Assembly (NCBI RefSeq): GCF_001895925.1
Contig: NZ_MPPI01000005.1
Coordinates: 1 to 64,000, forward strand
Origin: Phormidesmis priestleyi ULC007
GTDB taxonomy: Bacteria > Cyanobacteriota > Cyanobacteriia > Leptolyngbyales > Leptolyngbyaceae
Direction: 5' to 3'
Length of the DNA stretch: 64,000 bases
Below, piece by piece: positions 7,503 to 17,739 of this stretch. The notes under the pieces were generated by a model. It was given only the letters and a program-made list of their open reading frames with translations, searched no databases and was not told the DNA's origin. The position numbers and the translations under genes were made by a program. Within the stretch, counting starts at the first letter, position 1, and each line of letters starts with the position of its first letter.

Positions 7503-10496
7503 ATGTCAGAGCCTATTACTCAAGCGCAATCGACGGCTGAACTGAGTCTTTATGATCACGAGACAACCGTGGCTGAAATCGATTCAACTAACGGGTTTAG
7601 TCCTGTTTGCAACGGTTTGACGATCGCTGCTCAAGCTGACGAATTTGCTCACCCCGATCGCTTTGTCGATCGCCATATTGGGCCCAGCGATTTTGACATT
7701 CAGCAAATGCTGCAAACGCTAGGGCTGTCCTCTTTGAGTGCGTTGATTGACCAAGCAGTCCCGGCAGGCATTCGGATTCAACGTCCTTTGCAATTGAGTG
7801 CCAGCCGCACTGAATATGCGCTGCTGGCAGACCTGAAAGCGATCGCTCAGAAAAATCAAATCTTTCGATCGTTAATCGGCATGGGATACCACAATTGCAT
7901 CACGCCGCCCGTGATTCAGCGCAACATTCTTGAAAATCCTGGTTGGTATACCCAATACACACCCTATCAGCCCGAAATCGCTCAGGGTCGATTAGAAGCG
8001 CTGCTCAATTTTCAGACGATGGTGATTGACCTGACGGGGCTAGAAATCGCCAACGCCTCGCTGTTAGATGAGGGAACGGCGGCGGCTGAGGCCATGTCGA
8101 TGAGCTATGGGCTGTGCAAAACAGGGGCAAAAGCCTTTTGGGTGTCAGAGGCGTGTCATCCTCAAACGATCGACGTGATTCGCACACGAGCGCTCCCGTT
8201 AGGCATTGAGGTGATTGTGGGAGATCACCGCACCTTTAAGTTTGAAACTTCAGTGTTTGGGGCGCTACTGCAATACCCTGCCAGCGACGGCGCAATTTAT
8301 GACTATCAGGAATTTATCGATCGTGCCCACGCTGCCGATTCTCTGGTCACGGTTGCCGCCGATCTGCTCAGTCTCACCCTGTTAAAACCACCCGGAGAGT
8401 TTGGCGCAGACATCGCGATCGGCAACACTCAACGATTTGGCGTTCCCCTTGGCTATGGCGGGCCTCACGCTGCTTACTTTGCGACTAAAGAGGCATACAA
8501 ACGTCAGATTCCCGGACGGTTGGTGGGCGTTTCTAAAGATGTCAACGGTCATTCTGCATTGCGACTAGCGCTGCAAACTCGTGAACAACACATTCGTCGA
8601 GACAAAGCCACGAGCAATATCTGCACCGCCCAAGTTCTATTAGCGGTGATTGCCGGAATGTATGCGGTTTATCACGGTTCTCAAGGGCTGAAACTGATTG
8701 CCGAACGAGTTCACACAATGACAGCAACCCTGGCAGCCGGATTGCAAAAACTCGGCTATTCGCTGGGGTCAGCACCATTTTTTGACACACTGCGGCTTGA
8801 AGTCGGCGATCGGCAATCCCAAATTTTAGACCGCGCAATCGCCCATCAAATCAACCTCCGCAAAATTGGAGACGGCGCGATCGGGGTGACGATCGACGAA
8901 ACCACTTCTAAACAAGATCTCCTTGACCTCCTCGAAGTCTTCTCTGGTGACTCCGCCTCTGCCCTAGAATCGCTTCGCCCTGCATCGGTTGCCTTTCCTG
9001 CCGCCCTCTCCCGCACCACTCCCTACCTGACTCACCCGGTCTTTAACCGTTACCACTCCGAGACAGAATTGCTGCGATATATGTATCGTCTCCAGGCTAA
9101 AGATCTGTCGCTGACGACCGCGATGATTCCGCTCGGCTCATGCACAATGAAGCTAAACGGCACGTCTGAAATGGTGCCTGTGACTTGGGCTGAGTTTGGG
9201 CAAATTCACCCTTTTGCGCCCGGTGAGCAAACCCAGGGTTATCAAGTTCTGTTTCAACAGCTAGAAACGTGGCTGGCAGAAATCACCGGATTTGCTGGCA
9301 TCTCATTGCAGCCGAACGCAGGCTCTCAAGGAGAATATACTGGGCTGTTGGTGATTCGGCAATATCACCAACAGCGAGGTGAAGGGCATCGCAATGTTTG
9401 TCTGATTCCTCAATCTGCCCACGGCACAAATCCTGCCAGTGCGGTGATGGCAGGGATGCAAGTCGTGCCCGTTGCCTGTGACAACGACGGGAATATCGAC
9501 CTCGCAGACCTGAAGTCTAAAGCAGAAAAGCATCAAAACCACTTAGCGGCGCTGATGGTGACTTATCCCTCAACTCACGGTGTTTTTGAAGAAGGCATTC
9601 AGGAGATTTGCACGATCGTCCATCACCACGGCGGACAAGTTTATCTAGATGGTGCAAACCTCAATGCCCAAGTCGGACTCTGCCGCCCCGGTGATTTTGG
9701 CGCAGATGTCTGTCATCTAAACTTGCACAAAACCTTCTGCATTCCCCACGGCGGCGGCGGCCCAGGGATGGGGCCGATCGGGGTTGCGGCTCATCTCGTT
9801 CCCTTTCTCCCCGGTCATTCAGTCATCAGTCCAAACTCTCAAACTTCAAGCTCGATCGGAGCCGTGTCCGCCTCTCCCTGGGGGAGTTCTAGCATTCTGC
9901 CGATTTCGTGGATGTATATTGCTTTAATGGGGGGCGCTGGCTTAACCAAAGCCACTGAAGTAGCGATTCTCAATGCCAACTACATCGCAAAACGGCTAGA
10001 AACTCATTATCCCGTGCTTTACAAAGGCAAAAATGGGTTGGTTGCCCACGAGTGTATTCTCGATTTGCGCCAGTTCAAAAAGACTGCCGAGATTGAAGTC
10101 GATGACATCGCCAAGCGGTTGATTGACTATGGGTTTCATCCGCCTACGGTGTCTTGGCCTGTGGCAGGCACGGTGATGGTTGAGCCGACCGAAAGCGAAT
10201 CGAAAGCAGAACTCGATCGCTTCTGTGATGCCATGATTGCGATTCGCGAAGAGATTCGAGAGATCGAGGAAGGTGGGATCGATCGTCACAATAATCTGCT
10301 CAAAAATGCTCCTCACACTGCCGCCGACTTGACGGCTGATCAGTGGAGTCGCCCCTATTCTCGCCAACGTGCCGCCTACCCAACGCCCTGGACGCGAGAG
10401 AACAAATTTTGGGCAGCTACCGGACGCATTGACAATGCCTATGGCGATCGTAACCTCGTCTGTTCTTGCTTACCCATGGAGGCTTACGAGAGTTAA
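7503..10496 (+). CDS. gcvP: Glycine dehydrogenase (decarboxylating), P-protein
   Basis: PLP enzyme of the glycine cleavage system. It decarboxylates glycine and passes the aminomethyl group to H-protein lipoyl; in cyanobacteria this serves photorespiration and C1 supply. At 997 aa it is the long fused form, with N-half [17 protein letters not shown] and C-half [20 protein letters not shown]. The PLP lysine sits in [17 protein letters not shown] near residue 743, and the substrate/PLP segment AHGTNPASA is present. An N-terminal extension of about 50 residues precedes the conserved start. The stand-alone position without gcvT or gcvH is common in cyanobacteria. Confidence 0.97.
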   Translation: MSEPITQAQSTAELSLYDHETTVAEIDSTNGFSPVCNGLTIAAQADEFAHPDRFVDRHIGPSDFDIQQMLQTLGLSSLSALIDQAVPAGIRIQRPLQLSASRTEYALLADLKAIAQKNQIFRSLIGMGYHNCITPPVIQRNILENPGWYTQYTPYQPEIAQGRLEALLNFQTMVIDLTGLEIANASLLDEGTAAAEAMSMSYGLCKTGAKAFWVSEACHPQTIDVIRTRALPLGIEVIVGDHRTFKFETSVFGALLQYPASDGAIYDYQEFIDRAHAADSLVTVAADLLSLTLLKPPGEFGADIAIGNTQRFGVPLGYGGPHAAYFATKEAYKRQIPGRLVGVSKDVNGHSALRLALQTREQHIRRDKATSNICTAQVLLAVIAGMYAVYHGSQGLKLIAERVHTMTATLAAGLQKLGYSLGSAPFFDTLRLEVGDRQSQILDRAIAHQINLRKIGDGAIGVTIDETTSKQDLLDLLEVFSGDSASALESLRPASVAFPAALSRTTPYLTHPVFNRYHSETELLRYMYRLQAKDLSLTTAMIPLGSCTMKLNGTSEMVPVTWAEFGQIHPFAPGEQTQGYQVLFQQLETWLAEITGFAGISLQPNAGSQGEYTGLLVIRQYHQQRGEGHRNVCLIPQSAHGTNPASAVMAGMQVVPVACDNDGNIDLADLKSKAEKHQNHLAALMVTYPSTHGVFEEGIQEICTIVHHHGGQVYLDGANLNAQVGLCRPGDFGADVCHLNLHKTFCIPHGGGGPGMGPIGVAAHLVPFLPGHSVISPNSQTSSSIGAVSASPWGSSSILPISWMYIALMGGAGLTKATEVAILNANYIAKRLETHYPVLYKGKNGLVAHECILDLRQFKKTAEIEVDDIAKRLIDYGFHPPTVSWPVAGTVMVEPTESESKAELDRFCDAMIAIREEIREIEEGGIDRHNNLLKNAPHTAADLTADQWSRPYSRQRAAYPTPWTRENKFWAATGRIDNAYGDRNLVCSCLPMEAYES

Positions 10497-10543
10497 CGGA
10501 GTTTACGCGAGGTGCAACTTCTCTCAAACGTTTGGAAAGATAG

Positions 10544-10578
10544 CCCTCACCCTAGCCCTCTCCCCAAGGAGAGGGAAC
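10544..10578. repeat. C-rich dispersed repeat
   Basis: CCCTCACCCTAGCCCTCTCC followed by CCAAGGAGAGGGAAC, the uninterrupted version of the element split at 2230. It abuts the broken gene at 10610-10793 on that gene's 3' side. Confidence 0.55.
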
Positions 10579-10609
10579 CAGAAAGCTGTTGAAAAAATTT
10601 GTGAGTTTG

Positions 10610-10793
10610 ATGCAAAAGAAGCGCCTTGCTCACAAACGCTTGGCTCTTATACTCCCATCTTCGGCAAAACTTTTGGCTCCTCCGCCGTCAAATCAACCAA
10701 AAACGGCAGCTTCGATCTAATGGTCAAAATTGCCGTCATCACCGCATCTCGATCGACCTGCGTCAACGCTGCGCTAATTCGATTGGTTGTCAT
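10610..10793 (-). pseudogene. Frameshifted, truncated conserved hypothetical gene
   Basis: An ATG at 10793 opens TTNRISAALTQVDRDAV, then IRSKLPFLVDLT and LPKMG, the N-terminus of a small conserved bacterial family common in cyanobacteria (relatives of about 160-180 aa, recalled rather than searched). At about 10650 the frame breaks (stop at 10647-10649). The expected continuation, KSQAFVSKALL, is in another frame, and then sequence identity is lost where the C-rich repeat begins. Both a frameshift and a 3' truncation are visible, so it is non-functional. Confidence 0.6.
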
Positions 10794-10884
10794 CGTAAAC
10801 CTACCTCATCATGAATAATTCTAGAGTCCCCACCCAGCCAGGAATGGGATGTCTAGGCTCTTCAAAGTGATTCACAAGCAATGA

Positions 10885-11025
10885 AGGTGCAAAAATGATG
10901 ACCTCTTAGAGGCATTATTAGGGCATAAAGTTGATGTTGGGACCGAAAGATCTTTGCACTATTTCATCCGCGATCGCATCTTAAGCGAAGCTCAACCGCT
11001 ATGCAAGATAGCCGTGTTTATCTAG
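10885..11025 (+). pseudogene. C-terminal remnant of MntA-type nucleotidyltransferase antitoxin
   Basis: In the frame ending at 11023-11025 there are 46 sense codons after a TGA (10882-10884). They contain DDLLEALLGHKVDVGTE and FIRDRILSEAQPL. This matches the C-terminal end of the MntA family, the minimal nucleotidyltransferase that AMPylates and silences HepT. The catalytic GSFARG-type N-terminal half is missing. Its stop overlaps the HepT start at 11001 as in intact MntA-HepT pairs. Confidence 0.65.
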
Positions 11026-11384
11026 TACACATTAGGGACCACATTAACCGCATTGAAGCTTACACTGTTGAGGGCAAAACAGCATTTTTTGCAGATCTAA
11101 AAACTCAGGATGCGGTGATCCGAAATCTGCAAACGTTATGTGAATCAACCCAGCGACTACCAGATGCTTGGAAAGCTACACGTCCCGAAATTGGCTGGAG
11201 AACGATTGGCGATTTTCGCAACGTTCTAGCCCATCAATATTTAGACATTGACCTTATTTAGACATTGACCTTATTTAGACATTGACCTTATTTAGACATT
11301 GACCTTGATATTGTCTGGAATGTGGTAGAAAGCTACCTGCCAGATTTAAAGCAAGCCGTTGAAGCAATTTTTCAACAGGTTTAG
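11001..11384 (+). pseudogene. HepT-like (DUF86) RNase toxin gene interrupted by a 17-bp tandem repeat
   Basis: The first 86 codons encode a HepT protein up to the active-site RNVLAHQY (RX4HXY-type motif). The gene then enters four copies of a 17-bp unit. The three extra copies add 51 bp, so the frame is unchanged, but a TAG in the second copy stops translation. Beyond the repeat the original frame resumes with DIVWNVVESYLPDLKQAVEAI and a natural stop at 11384. Without the extra copies the product would be 110 aa, the normal HepT length. A protein of 86 aa could still be made. The antitoxin gene upstream is also truncated. Confidence 0.75.
11238..11305. repeat. 17-bp tandem repeat, four perfect copies
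   Basis: The unit TATTTAGACATTGACCT occurs at 11238, 11255, 11272 and 11289 without a mismatch, inside the HepT gene. Perfect identity suggests recent slippage expansion. Confidence 0.97.
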
Positions 11385-11520
11385 ATTGCTTGATAGAAGA
11401 AAGATCTTATTTGCGATCGCACTTGAGCCAATCATGCAGGGGCGATCGAGGAAATAAGATAGTTTAGAAGCAGTTGAGCGATCGATTGACAGCGCAAAGA
11501 CATGAACGGTTAGGAGGACT

Positions 11521-12144
11521 TTAATTCTTGGAGGGTGGAGACGCCGACAGAGATGGCGAAGCGGGGGACGCAGTAGGCGACGGAGAAGCCGTTTTTGGAT
11601 CAGGCGAATCGGGTGCAATAATCAACGGGATGCCCTTTCCGATGGGCTGACTGCCACCCGTCACAAGCTGACGAGGATTGGTTTTGGCTTTTTGCTGGGC
11701 ATTGGCTAACTTGCTTTGATAGTCAGCGCGTTTTTGCTGCACATTAGCTTTTTGAGCACCTGCCGATGATAGAGGAGGCAGCAGCGCGATCGCCCGGTTC
11801 CATTGATTGATCACCAGGTTCCAATCTTCTTTAGACTGGGCAGACTGGGCCAAGTTTTCAGCACTAATCGCTTTGTCTTCTGCCTGCTGAAGTTGACTCG
11901 CCATCTCAGCAGCAGATAGCTTAACTTTTGTAGGTGACGATTTAGCCCCTGTAGGGTTAGGACTCAGGCGATAACTCGGTGTCCCTGCTGATCGAATCAA
12001 CGTCTCCGCAGGTAAAGGTTTGACCGGACGAGGCGATTCTTGACCCAAAGAGGAAGACGAGGGTAAGGGCGTGCAACCCGCGATCGCACCAAGAAGAACA
12101 AATCCGCACGTGGCTTGTTTGATCAGAGAAGCAGACTTGAGCAT
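11521..12144 (-). CDS. Hypothetical lipoprotein with helical domain
   Basis: The preferred start, 12144, gives MLKSASLIKQATCGFVLLGA followed by lipobox AIAGC, so Cys25 is probably lipidated; a longer open frame extends to 12207 but would bury the signal peptide. A Pro/Ser-rich linker follows, then an Ala/Gln-rich helical segment (MASQLQQAEDKAISAENLAQ, WNLVINQWNRAIALLPPL) resembling a TPR-like or coiled-coil domain conserved in cyanobacterial lipoproteins. The tail is low-complexity Ser/Pro/Ala. No function is recognised. Confidence 0.65.
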   Translation of the reverse strand: MLKSASLIKQATCGFVLLGAIAGCTPLPSSSSLGQESPRPVKPLPAETLIRSAGTPSYRLSPNPTGAKSSPTKVKLSAAEMASQLQQAEDKAISAENLAQSAQSKEDWNLVINQWNRAIALLPPLSSAGAQKANVQQKRADYQSKLANAQQKAKTNPRQLVTGGSQPIGKGIPLIIAPDSPDPKTASPSPTASPASPSLSASPPSKN

Positions 12145-12301
12145 AAAGCAGGGCGACAGGTTAACGACGGCACGATCGGAGCTTAGATATTTGAAACATC
12201 CTCTCAAACTGAATGCCTTTCAAATTATATTCGCAACTCAAAATTCCTCTCATTCCCCATTCCTATTACAATCTGTAAAGAAGTCTCAGTGAGAATGCGG
12301 A

Positions 12302-13771
12302 ATGCGAGTTGCGATCGTGGGGGCAGGTCTGGCAGGTTTAGCGGCAGCAGTTGAGCTAGTCGATGCCGGACATGAGGTTGAAATGTTTGAGTCGCGTCCG
12401 TTTATTGGCGGCAAGGCGGGCAGTTGGGTCGATGCCGATGGCAATCACATCGAGATGGGGCTGCACGTCTTTTTTAACAACTACTACAACCTGTTTGCCC
12501 TGGCAAAAAAAGTTGGCGCGTTTGACAATTTGCTGCCCAAAGAACACGTTCACACCTTTGTCAATCGCGGCGGCATGATTAAAGAACTTGATTTTCGGTT
12601 TCTGTTAGGTGCGCCCTTTCACGGGTTAAAAGCATTTTTCACCACTGGGCAACTGACGCTGCAAGACAAATTGCAAAACGCGATCGCTCTGGGCACTAGC
12701 CCGATCGTGCCTGGCTTAATCAACACTGATTTTGCGATGAAGCTAATTCGTGACCTCGATGGCATCAGCTTTGCCGACTGGTTTCGCAGTCATGGCGGCT
12801 CCCAAAACAGCCTCAAGCGGATGTGGAACCCGATCGCCCTCGCGTTGGGTTTCATCGACACCGAAGAAATTTCTGCCCGATGTATGCTGACCATCTTCAT
12901 GATGTTTGCCTCTAAAACCGAAGCGTCGCGGCTGAATCTATTGGCAGGCTCACCCGGTGAATATTTGAACAAACCGATCGTCGATTACATCAAAGCCAAA
13001 GGCGGCAAAATTCACACCCGTCGTCAAACTCGCAAGATTCTTTTTGAAGACGAGAACGGCACGCTGAAAGTCACAGGTTTGCAGGTAGCAAGCGGCGAGA
13101 CTGAAGAAACGGTCACGGCTGACATCTACCTCGCTGCCTGTGACGTGCCCGGAATTCAACGCCTATTGCCTCAAGAATGGCGCAGCATTCCAGAATTTGA
13201 CAACATCTACAAGCTAGAAGCCGTGCCAGTGACCACCGTTCAGTTGCGTTTTGACGGCTGGGTGACAGAACTCAACGACCCAGAAGCTCGAAAGCAAGTT
13301 GATCACGCGGCTGGCATTGATAATCTACTCTATAGCGCCGATGCTGATTTTTCCTGTTTTGCAGATCTGGCACTTTCCAGTCCCAAAGATTATTACCGTG
13401 AGGGACAAGGCTCTTTGATGCAGGTGGTTCTAACGCCAGGCGACCCGTTTATCAAAATGAGTAACGAAGAAATTGCTCAACACGCGCTCAAACAAATCCA
13501 GGATCTTTTCCCGTCATCGCGAGAACTCAACATGACCTGGTTTAGCGTCGTCAAGCTTGCCCAGTCGCTCTACCGTGAAAATCCTGGAATGGATGTTTAT
13601 CGTCCGCGCCAGAAAACGGCGGTTCAGAATTTCTTCCTAGCGGGAAGTTATACCCAACAGGACTACATTGACAGCATGGAAGGTGCGACAATCTCTGGTA
13701 AACAAGCCGCTCAAGCCATTCTTGAACCTACGGGCTATAAAGTTCAGGGCACCGGATTGTTTAAATATTAA
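12302..13771 (+). CDS. crtQ: 9,9'-di-cis-zeta-carotene desaturase
   Basis: FAD-dependent plant-type desaturase converting zeta-carotene through neurosporene to prolycopene, at the thylakoid or cytoplasmic membrane. The N-terminal dinucleotide fold is [22 protein letters not shown]. Family segments include [28 protein letters not shown] and the C-terminal [19 protein letters not shown], distinguishing it from phytoene desaturase. The length, 489 aa, is typical. A SRPBCC gene follows 21 bp downstream, a pairing seen in other cyanobacteria. Confidence 0.95.
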   Translation: MRVAIVGAGLAGLAAAVELVDAGHEVEMFESRPFIGGKAGSWVDADGNHIEMGLHVFFNNYYNLFALAKKVGAFDNLLPKEHVHTFVNRGGMIKELDFRFLLGAPFHGLKAFFTTGQLTLQDKLQNAIALGTSPIVPGLINTDFAMKLIRDLDGISFADWFRSHGGSQNSLKRMWNPIALALGFIDTEEISARCMLTIFMMFASKTEASRLNLLAGSPGEYLNKPIVDYIKAKGGKIHTRRQTRKILFEDENGTLKVTGLQVASGETEETVTADIYLAACDVPGIQRLLPQEWRSIPEFDNIYKLEAVPVTTVQLRFDGWVTELNDPEARKQVDHAAGIDNLLYSADADFSCFADLALSSPKDYYREGQGSLMQVVLTPGDPFIKMSNEEIAQHALKQIQDLFPSSRELNMTWFSVVKLAQSLYRENPGMDVYRPRQKTAVQNFFLAGSYTQQDYIDSMEGATISGKQAAQAILEPTGYKVQGTGLFKY

Positions 13772-13792
13772 CCCTTCATTTCTCATTCCCTT

Positions 13793-14239
13793 ATGTCTGA
13801 TTGGCTAGAGCACACGGTTCAGGTTGAAGTTGATGCCCCGATCGAGTTTGTTTGGAGTCTGTGGTCAGATTTGCAGCAAATGCCACGCTGGATGAAATGG
13901 ATCGATTCTGTGACAATTCTCCCAGACAACCCAGAGCTGTCTCGCTGGAAGTTGGCGACGGGCGGGCTAGAGTTTAGCTGGCAGTCACGCATTCTCAAAC
14001 AAATTCCCAACCAGATTATTCAGTGGGAATCGGTGGATGGACTGCCCAACCGAGGGGCGATTCGGTTTTACGATCGCGGCTCTAGCAGCGTTGTCAAAAT
14101 GACCGTCTCTTATGCGATCCCCGGCTTTCTCGGTCAGTTGATGGATAATTTGTTTCTAGGTCGAGTCGTCGAGTCAACGCTTCAGGCAGACTTGGAGCGG
14201 TTTCGAGACTATGCGCTCAACACAAAGGCAGAGGGTTGA
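13793..14239 (+). CDS. SRPBCC/COQ10-START family protein
   Basis: 148 residues with the START-like helix-grip pattern: VEVDAPIEFVWSLWSDLQQMP at the N-terminus, a central antiparallel sheet (WKLATGGLEFSWQSRIL), and a long C-terminal helix after VKMTVSYAIPGFLGQL. Such proteins bind hydrophobic ligands such as polyketides or quinones. It directly follows crtQ and is probably co-transcribed, suggesting a role with carotenoid intermediates (inference). Confidence 0.85.
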   Translation: MSDWLEHTVQVEVDAPIEFVWSLWSDLQQMPRWMKWIDSVTILPDNPELSRWKLATGGLEFSWQSRILKQIPNQIIQWESVDGLPNRGAIRFYDRGSSSVVKMTVSYAIPGFLGQLMDNLFLGRVVESTLQADLERFRDYALNTKAEG

Positions 14240-14252
14240 AATTCTATAGCCT

Positions 14253-14492
14253 CTACCAAGTGGGATCAGAGTAGAGATTGATCGTCAAATGCGGTTGTCC
14301 TGGTGGTACAGCACTAATGCAGCTACAAATGCTTTCCTCGCCGTTGACTTCGACTTCGCAGGCGTGACAAGACCCCATCAGGCAACCCGTCGGAATGAAA
14401 ACGCCTGCCCGTTCAGCCACTTTGAGCAACGGCTCTCCTGGCTCGGCGGCGATCGTCACATCATCGGGCAAAAATCGGACGCTAACACTCAT
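14253..14492 (-). CDS. [2Fe-2S] ferredoxin, short form
   Basis: Soluble electron carrier of 79 aa. The cluster loop has Cys37, Cys42 and Cys45 (PTGCLMGSCHACEV), with the fourth ligand Cys56 or Cys58 (SICSCISAVPP). It lacks some of the N-terminal strands of photosynthetic PetF ferredoxin (about 97 aa) and resembles the short stand-alone 2Fe-2S ferredoxin-like proteins. The 3' end faces the SRPBCC gene 13 bp away. Its partner is unknown; cobQ starts upstream in the same direction but 73 bp separates their ends. Confidence 0.85.
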   Translation of the reverse strand: MSVSVRFLPDDVTIAAEPGEPLLKVAERAGVFIPTGCLMGSCHACEVEVNGEESICSCISAVPPGQPHLTINLYSDPTW

Positions 14493-14565
14493 GACAAAAT
14501 TCTAAGCAGATTTACGTACGGGCATGGCATCACCCTGCAAGTAACCAAGATTATAGTTTGCGATC

Positions 14566-16029
14566 TTAAGGCAACACAGGCTTTAAATCGAGGTGTGGCT
14601 CGACTGCATCGGCTAACTGATCGAGCAACAGTTCTCGCTGTTCACGATAGTTAGGAACGCCTGTCGGCAAAGACCCCAAGCCACGCTGCTGACGCAGGCG
14701 ATTTAACCAGGCACGTCGCCAAGGGCCATTGTCAAAAATGCCATGCAGATAAGTGCCCCAAATCGAATGAGTCTCATCGATCAACCCCAGATTTTGGTCA
14801 TCAAATAAAAACTGAGTGCCTTCGGGTTCGATCAGGCGTGTGCGCCCCTGGTGAATCTCGTAACCTGAGACAGGCAGCCCCTCTTGAGGAAAGTTAGACG
14901 TGACGTTGCGCTGGCGGGCAACTTTTTGCCCCGCAATCACGGTTCTGATCGGCAGCAGCCCTAACCCGCGATAGCGACCTTCTTGACCTTCGATGCCTTC
15001 GGGGTCTGCCAAAATTTTGCCCAACATTTGATAGCCGCCACAAATGCCCAAAATGGTGCCACCCGCCGCCGCATATTTTTGCAGCTCTTCTGCCATGCCA
15101 GATTTGTGGAGCGCGACGAGATCAGCGATCGTTGTCTTCGAGCCGGGAATAATCACCGCATCAGGATGACCCAGCGATTGTTTTGGGTGAATATATTTGA
15201 CCGAAACGCTAGGCTCTGCTTCGAGCGGGTCAAAATCAGTAAAGTTGGAGATGCGCGGCAGACGCACCACCCCGATCGTCAATTCACCACTCGATGTCTC
15301 TTGGCGATCGAACAAACTCAGCGAGTCTTCAGCCGGAAACGCAGTATCTAGCCAGGGAATCACCCCCACCACCGGAATTCCCGTCCGTTTTTCTAGCCAG
15401 TCAATGCCCGATTGCAGCAGCGATCGCTGTCCGCGAAACTTGTTGATAATCACCCCTTTAATCAACGCCCGCTCATCGGGATCGAGCAGCTCAAGGGTGC
15501 CAACCACATGGGCAAAGGCTCCACCGCGATCGATGTCTACCACTAGCAGAGTCGGCGCATTCAGGTGTTTAGCGACTCGCATGTTGGTCAGATCACGATG
15601 CTTGAGATTGATCTCAGCCGGACTGCCTGCCCCTTCACAAATTAGAAGATCAAATTCTTCGCCCAGACGACGCAGCGACTCTTCGATCGCTTGCCATCCC
15701 TGGTCAAAAAATTTCTCATAATACTCGGCGGCTCCGATTTTGCCGATGACTCTGCCCTTCAGCACGACTTGAGAGGTCATGTCTCCCTGCGGCTTCAGCA
15801 AGATCGGATTCATCTCAACCCACGGCACCACACCCGCTGCCCATGCCTGAACTGCCTGAGCATAACCAATCTCGCCCCCATTTGCCGTGACGTAGGAGTT
15901 GAGCGCCATGTTTTGCCCCTTAAACGGAGCCACTCGCCAACCCCGCCGAGCCAAGATGCGACACAGGGCTGCCGTAACCAGCGATTTTCCAGCGTGGGAT
16001 GTGGTTCCCACCACCATGATGGCTTTCAT
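14566..16029 (-). CDS. cobQ: Cobyric acid synthase CobQ
   Basis: ATP- and glutamine-dependent amidase that adds amide groups to adenosyl-cobyrinic acid a,c-diamide in cobamide synthesis. The N-terminal dethiobiotin-synthetase-like domain has the P-loop GTTSHAGKSLVTAAL and PFKGQNMALNSYVT. The glutamine amidotransferase domain has the catalytic Cys in GTILGICGGYQMLG and His in GTYLHGIFDN. The length, 487 aa, is normal. No other cobalamin gene lies within the window, and no cobalamin riboswitch was recognised upstream. Confidence 0.96.
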   Translation of the reverse strand: MKAIMVVGTTSHAGKSLVTAALCRILARRGWRVAPFKGQNMALNSYVTANGGEIGYAQAVQAWAAGVVPWVEMNPILLKPQGDMTSQVVLKGRVIGKIGAAEYYEKFFDQGWQAIEESLRRLGEEFDLLICEGAGSPAEINLKHRDLTNMRVAKHLNAPTLLVVDIDRGGAFAHVVGTLELLDPDERALIKGVIINKFRGQRSLLQSGIDWLEKRTGIPVVGVIPWLDTAFPAEDSLSLFDRQETSSGELTIGVVRLPRISNFTDFDPLEAEPSVSVKYIHPKQSLGHPDAVIIPGSKTTIADLVALHKSGMAEELQKYAAAGGTILGICGGYQMLGKILADPEGIEGQEGRYRGLGLLPIRTVIAGQKVARQRNVTSNFPQEGLPVSGYEIHQGRTRLIEPEGTQFLFDDQNLGLIDETHSIWGTYLHGIFDNGPWRRAWLNRLRQQRGLGSLPTGVPNYREQRELLLDQLADAVEPHLDLKPVLP

Positions 16030-16095
16030 GAAACACCTCTAATACTGGGGGGGCAAAGCAGCATAATGTCTAAACTCCGGGTAAGGAGACTCTTT

Positions 16096-16500
16096 TTAGA
16101 AGGGCAATCGAAACCAGCGACTCAAAGCATTGTGGAAGCGATCGCTCCAACTAGGTTGCAGGTCAGTGCGTCCTGAGTTGTACCACCTGGCGACTAGTTG
16201 ATGACCCAGGGGCGTGAGACGAAAGCTGTCAGTCAGACCTTGACCATCGACTTCTCGTCGGAGCAGCCCGACTTGGATCAGCCACAGCAGTTCACCTTCG
16301 GCTATTATCTCAGTCACAGCACGCTTGCTATATTGGTGCCGTATGCCCAAGATGCCCGCAACTGCTAGAAGTGAGACACTTTTGGTGAGCATTGTGGCAT
16401 AGAACTTTAACCGGAAGGGCGCACACCGAACGGCTCGCTCTGCTCGATCGAGGGTTTTTTGAGAATAACGAATCGATGAATGAGGCGTGATGGAAGTCAT
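16096..16500 (-). CDS. Npun_F0494-type conserved cyanobacterial protein
   Basis: 134 residues with the family pattern YSQKTLDRAERAVRCAPFRL, an internal segment ELLWLIQVGLLRREVDGQG and the C-terminal DSFRLTPLGHQLV. The second half looks like a winged helix (recognition helix plus wing), so DNA binding is possible but unproven. It lies upstream of cobQ on the same strand, 66 bp away, and may be co-transcribed with it. Confidence 0.65.
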   Translation of the reverse strand: MTSITPHSSIRYSQKTLDRAERAVRCAPFRLKFYATMLTKSVSLLAVAGILGIRHQYSKRAVTEIIAEGELLWLIQVGLLRREVDGQGLTDSFRLTPLGHQLVARWYNSGRTDLQPSWSDRFHNALSRWFRLPF

Positions 16501-16817
16501 TCAACACGAGGGGCCAGAACCCAATCAATAATAGGTTAAAAAATACAAACACATTTAACATTCTATGGGCTTTCTTTACCAGTGTGGGAGCTATATGGCA
16601 AGCTAACCGTGATTTCTTTTACACCAACTTAGTTTAAGTGACCGATCCGCGTGAAAGCGCAGGATGGTGTAGGGGCATGACATATCGTGCCCTCTCTCTA
16701 GATGCTGAACCCCAAAAACCGTTGCAAGATCTCTCAGAGATTTGCGATCGCTCTATCGCTCTTGAAGAATTTGCTTTAGGATTTGGACAAAGAATTCTTT
16801 AACTGGTGTAACTCGAC
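16501..16817. other. Intergenic region, possible 40-codon ORF
   Basis: Divergent promoter region between the Npun_F0494-type gene and the SLH gene. A plus-strand ATG at 16677 preceded by AGGGG opens 41 codons to a TAA at 16799-16801 (MTYRALSLDAEPQKPL...). It has no recognised family and may be chance. Nothing else was identified. Confidence 0.3.
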
Positions 16818-17735
16818 ATGACTTCTCCCCCTGAACCGCCCCCTTCTCGAAGAAAGCTTGATACCGATGAATTGATCGCCATCTTGGTGGCGTTTGGCAG
16901 CATTGGCGCAATTCTCTTTTGGGCGATCGGACGATCAGACCCTAAATTTAACCTTTCTTCAACGTCTGGAGGGCTAATTTCCCCGTCTGCCTCGGTGCCC
17001 AGACCGGGTGTGACCAATGCTCCAGGCGTGAATCCTCCCATTGCCGCAATCCCATCTCCATCTCCCGAACTAATTACACCCGACAATGTTCCTAACGTTG
17101 TCCCGGTTCCGGTGCCAATCCCGACTCCGCCTACTCAAGTCTACTCAAGTCCCCCTCCACAAGTGACTGCATTCTCAGACGTTCCGACGGCTTATTGGGC
17201 GGCTCCCTACATTGCAGAATTGACCCAGCGCGGCGTTTTAGGAGGGTTTCCGGGTGGAACGTTTCGACCTGATAAACCCGTCACACGAGCCGAGTTTGCA
17301 GACATTGTTAGCAAAGCGTTTGACCAAGCTAAAACTCGTCCCGCATTGCAGTTTCAGGATATTGCATCTACTCATTGGGCCAGTGGCTCGATCGAGACCG
17401 CCGTGCAAACCGGATTTATGAATGGCTACCCCGGTGGGGTGTTTCGGCCCAATCAACCGATTCCGCTCTCTCAGCTTCAGGTGGCTCTGGTGACTGGCTT
17501 AAATCTACCCGCCCCAGCAAATCCTGCCCAAATTGTCGGCAAATATGCGGATGCTCAAGAGGTGCCGAAGTGGGCAGTTGATAAAATTGCCACCGCGATC
17601 GAGGCTGGGTTAGTGCCTAGCTACCCGGACGATAACAAGCTGACCCCCAACCGCAACGCAACTCGTGCTGATGCTGCTGCGTTAGTTTATGAGGCGTTGG
17701 CAAAGCAAGGCAAGGTCAAGCAAATCCAGAAGTAA
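16818..17735 (+). CDS. S-layer homology (SLH) domain protein with one membrane helix
   Basis: 305 residues. A cytoplasmic-like N-terminus is followed by one hydrophobic helix at about residues 20-38 (LIAILVAFGSIGAILFWAIG), then a Pro-rich linker to about residue 112. Three SLH repeats follow: FSDVPTAYWAAPYIAEL...GGFPGGTFRPDKPVTRAEFA, a second with FQDIASTHWASGSIETA, and a third with YADAQEVPKWAVDKI. In cyanobacteria SLH domains bind peptidoglycan-linked polymer, so it probably ties the inner membrane to the cell wall. Confidence 0.88.
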   Translation: MTSPPEPPPSRRKLDTDELIAILVAFGSIGAILFWAIGRSDPKFNLSSTSGGLISPSASVPRPGVTNAPGVNPPIAAIPSPSPELITPDNVPNVVPVPVPIPTPPTQVYSSPPPQVTAFSDVPTAYWAAPYIAELTQRGVLGGFPGGTFRPDKPVTRAEFADIVSKAFDQAKTRPALQFQDIASTHWASGSIETAVQTGFMNGYPGGVFRPNQPIPLSQLQVALVTGLNLPAPANPAQIVGKYADAQEVPKWAVDKIATAIEAGLVPSYPDDNKLTPNRNATRADAAALVYEALAKQGKVKQIQK

Positions 17736-17739
17736 CTAA

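Noticed and set aside
10369-10818. 149-codon plus-strand frame after gcvP
   Set aside because: It starts inside gcvP, crosses a dispersed repeat and runs antisense to a recognisable broken gene.
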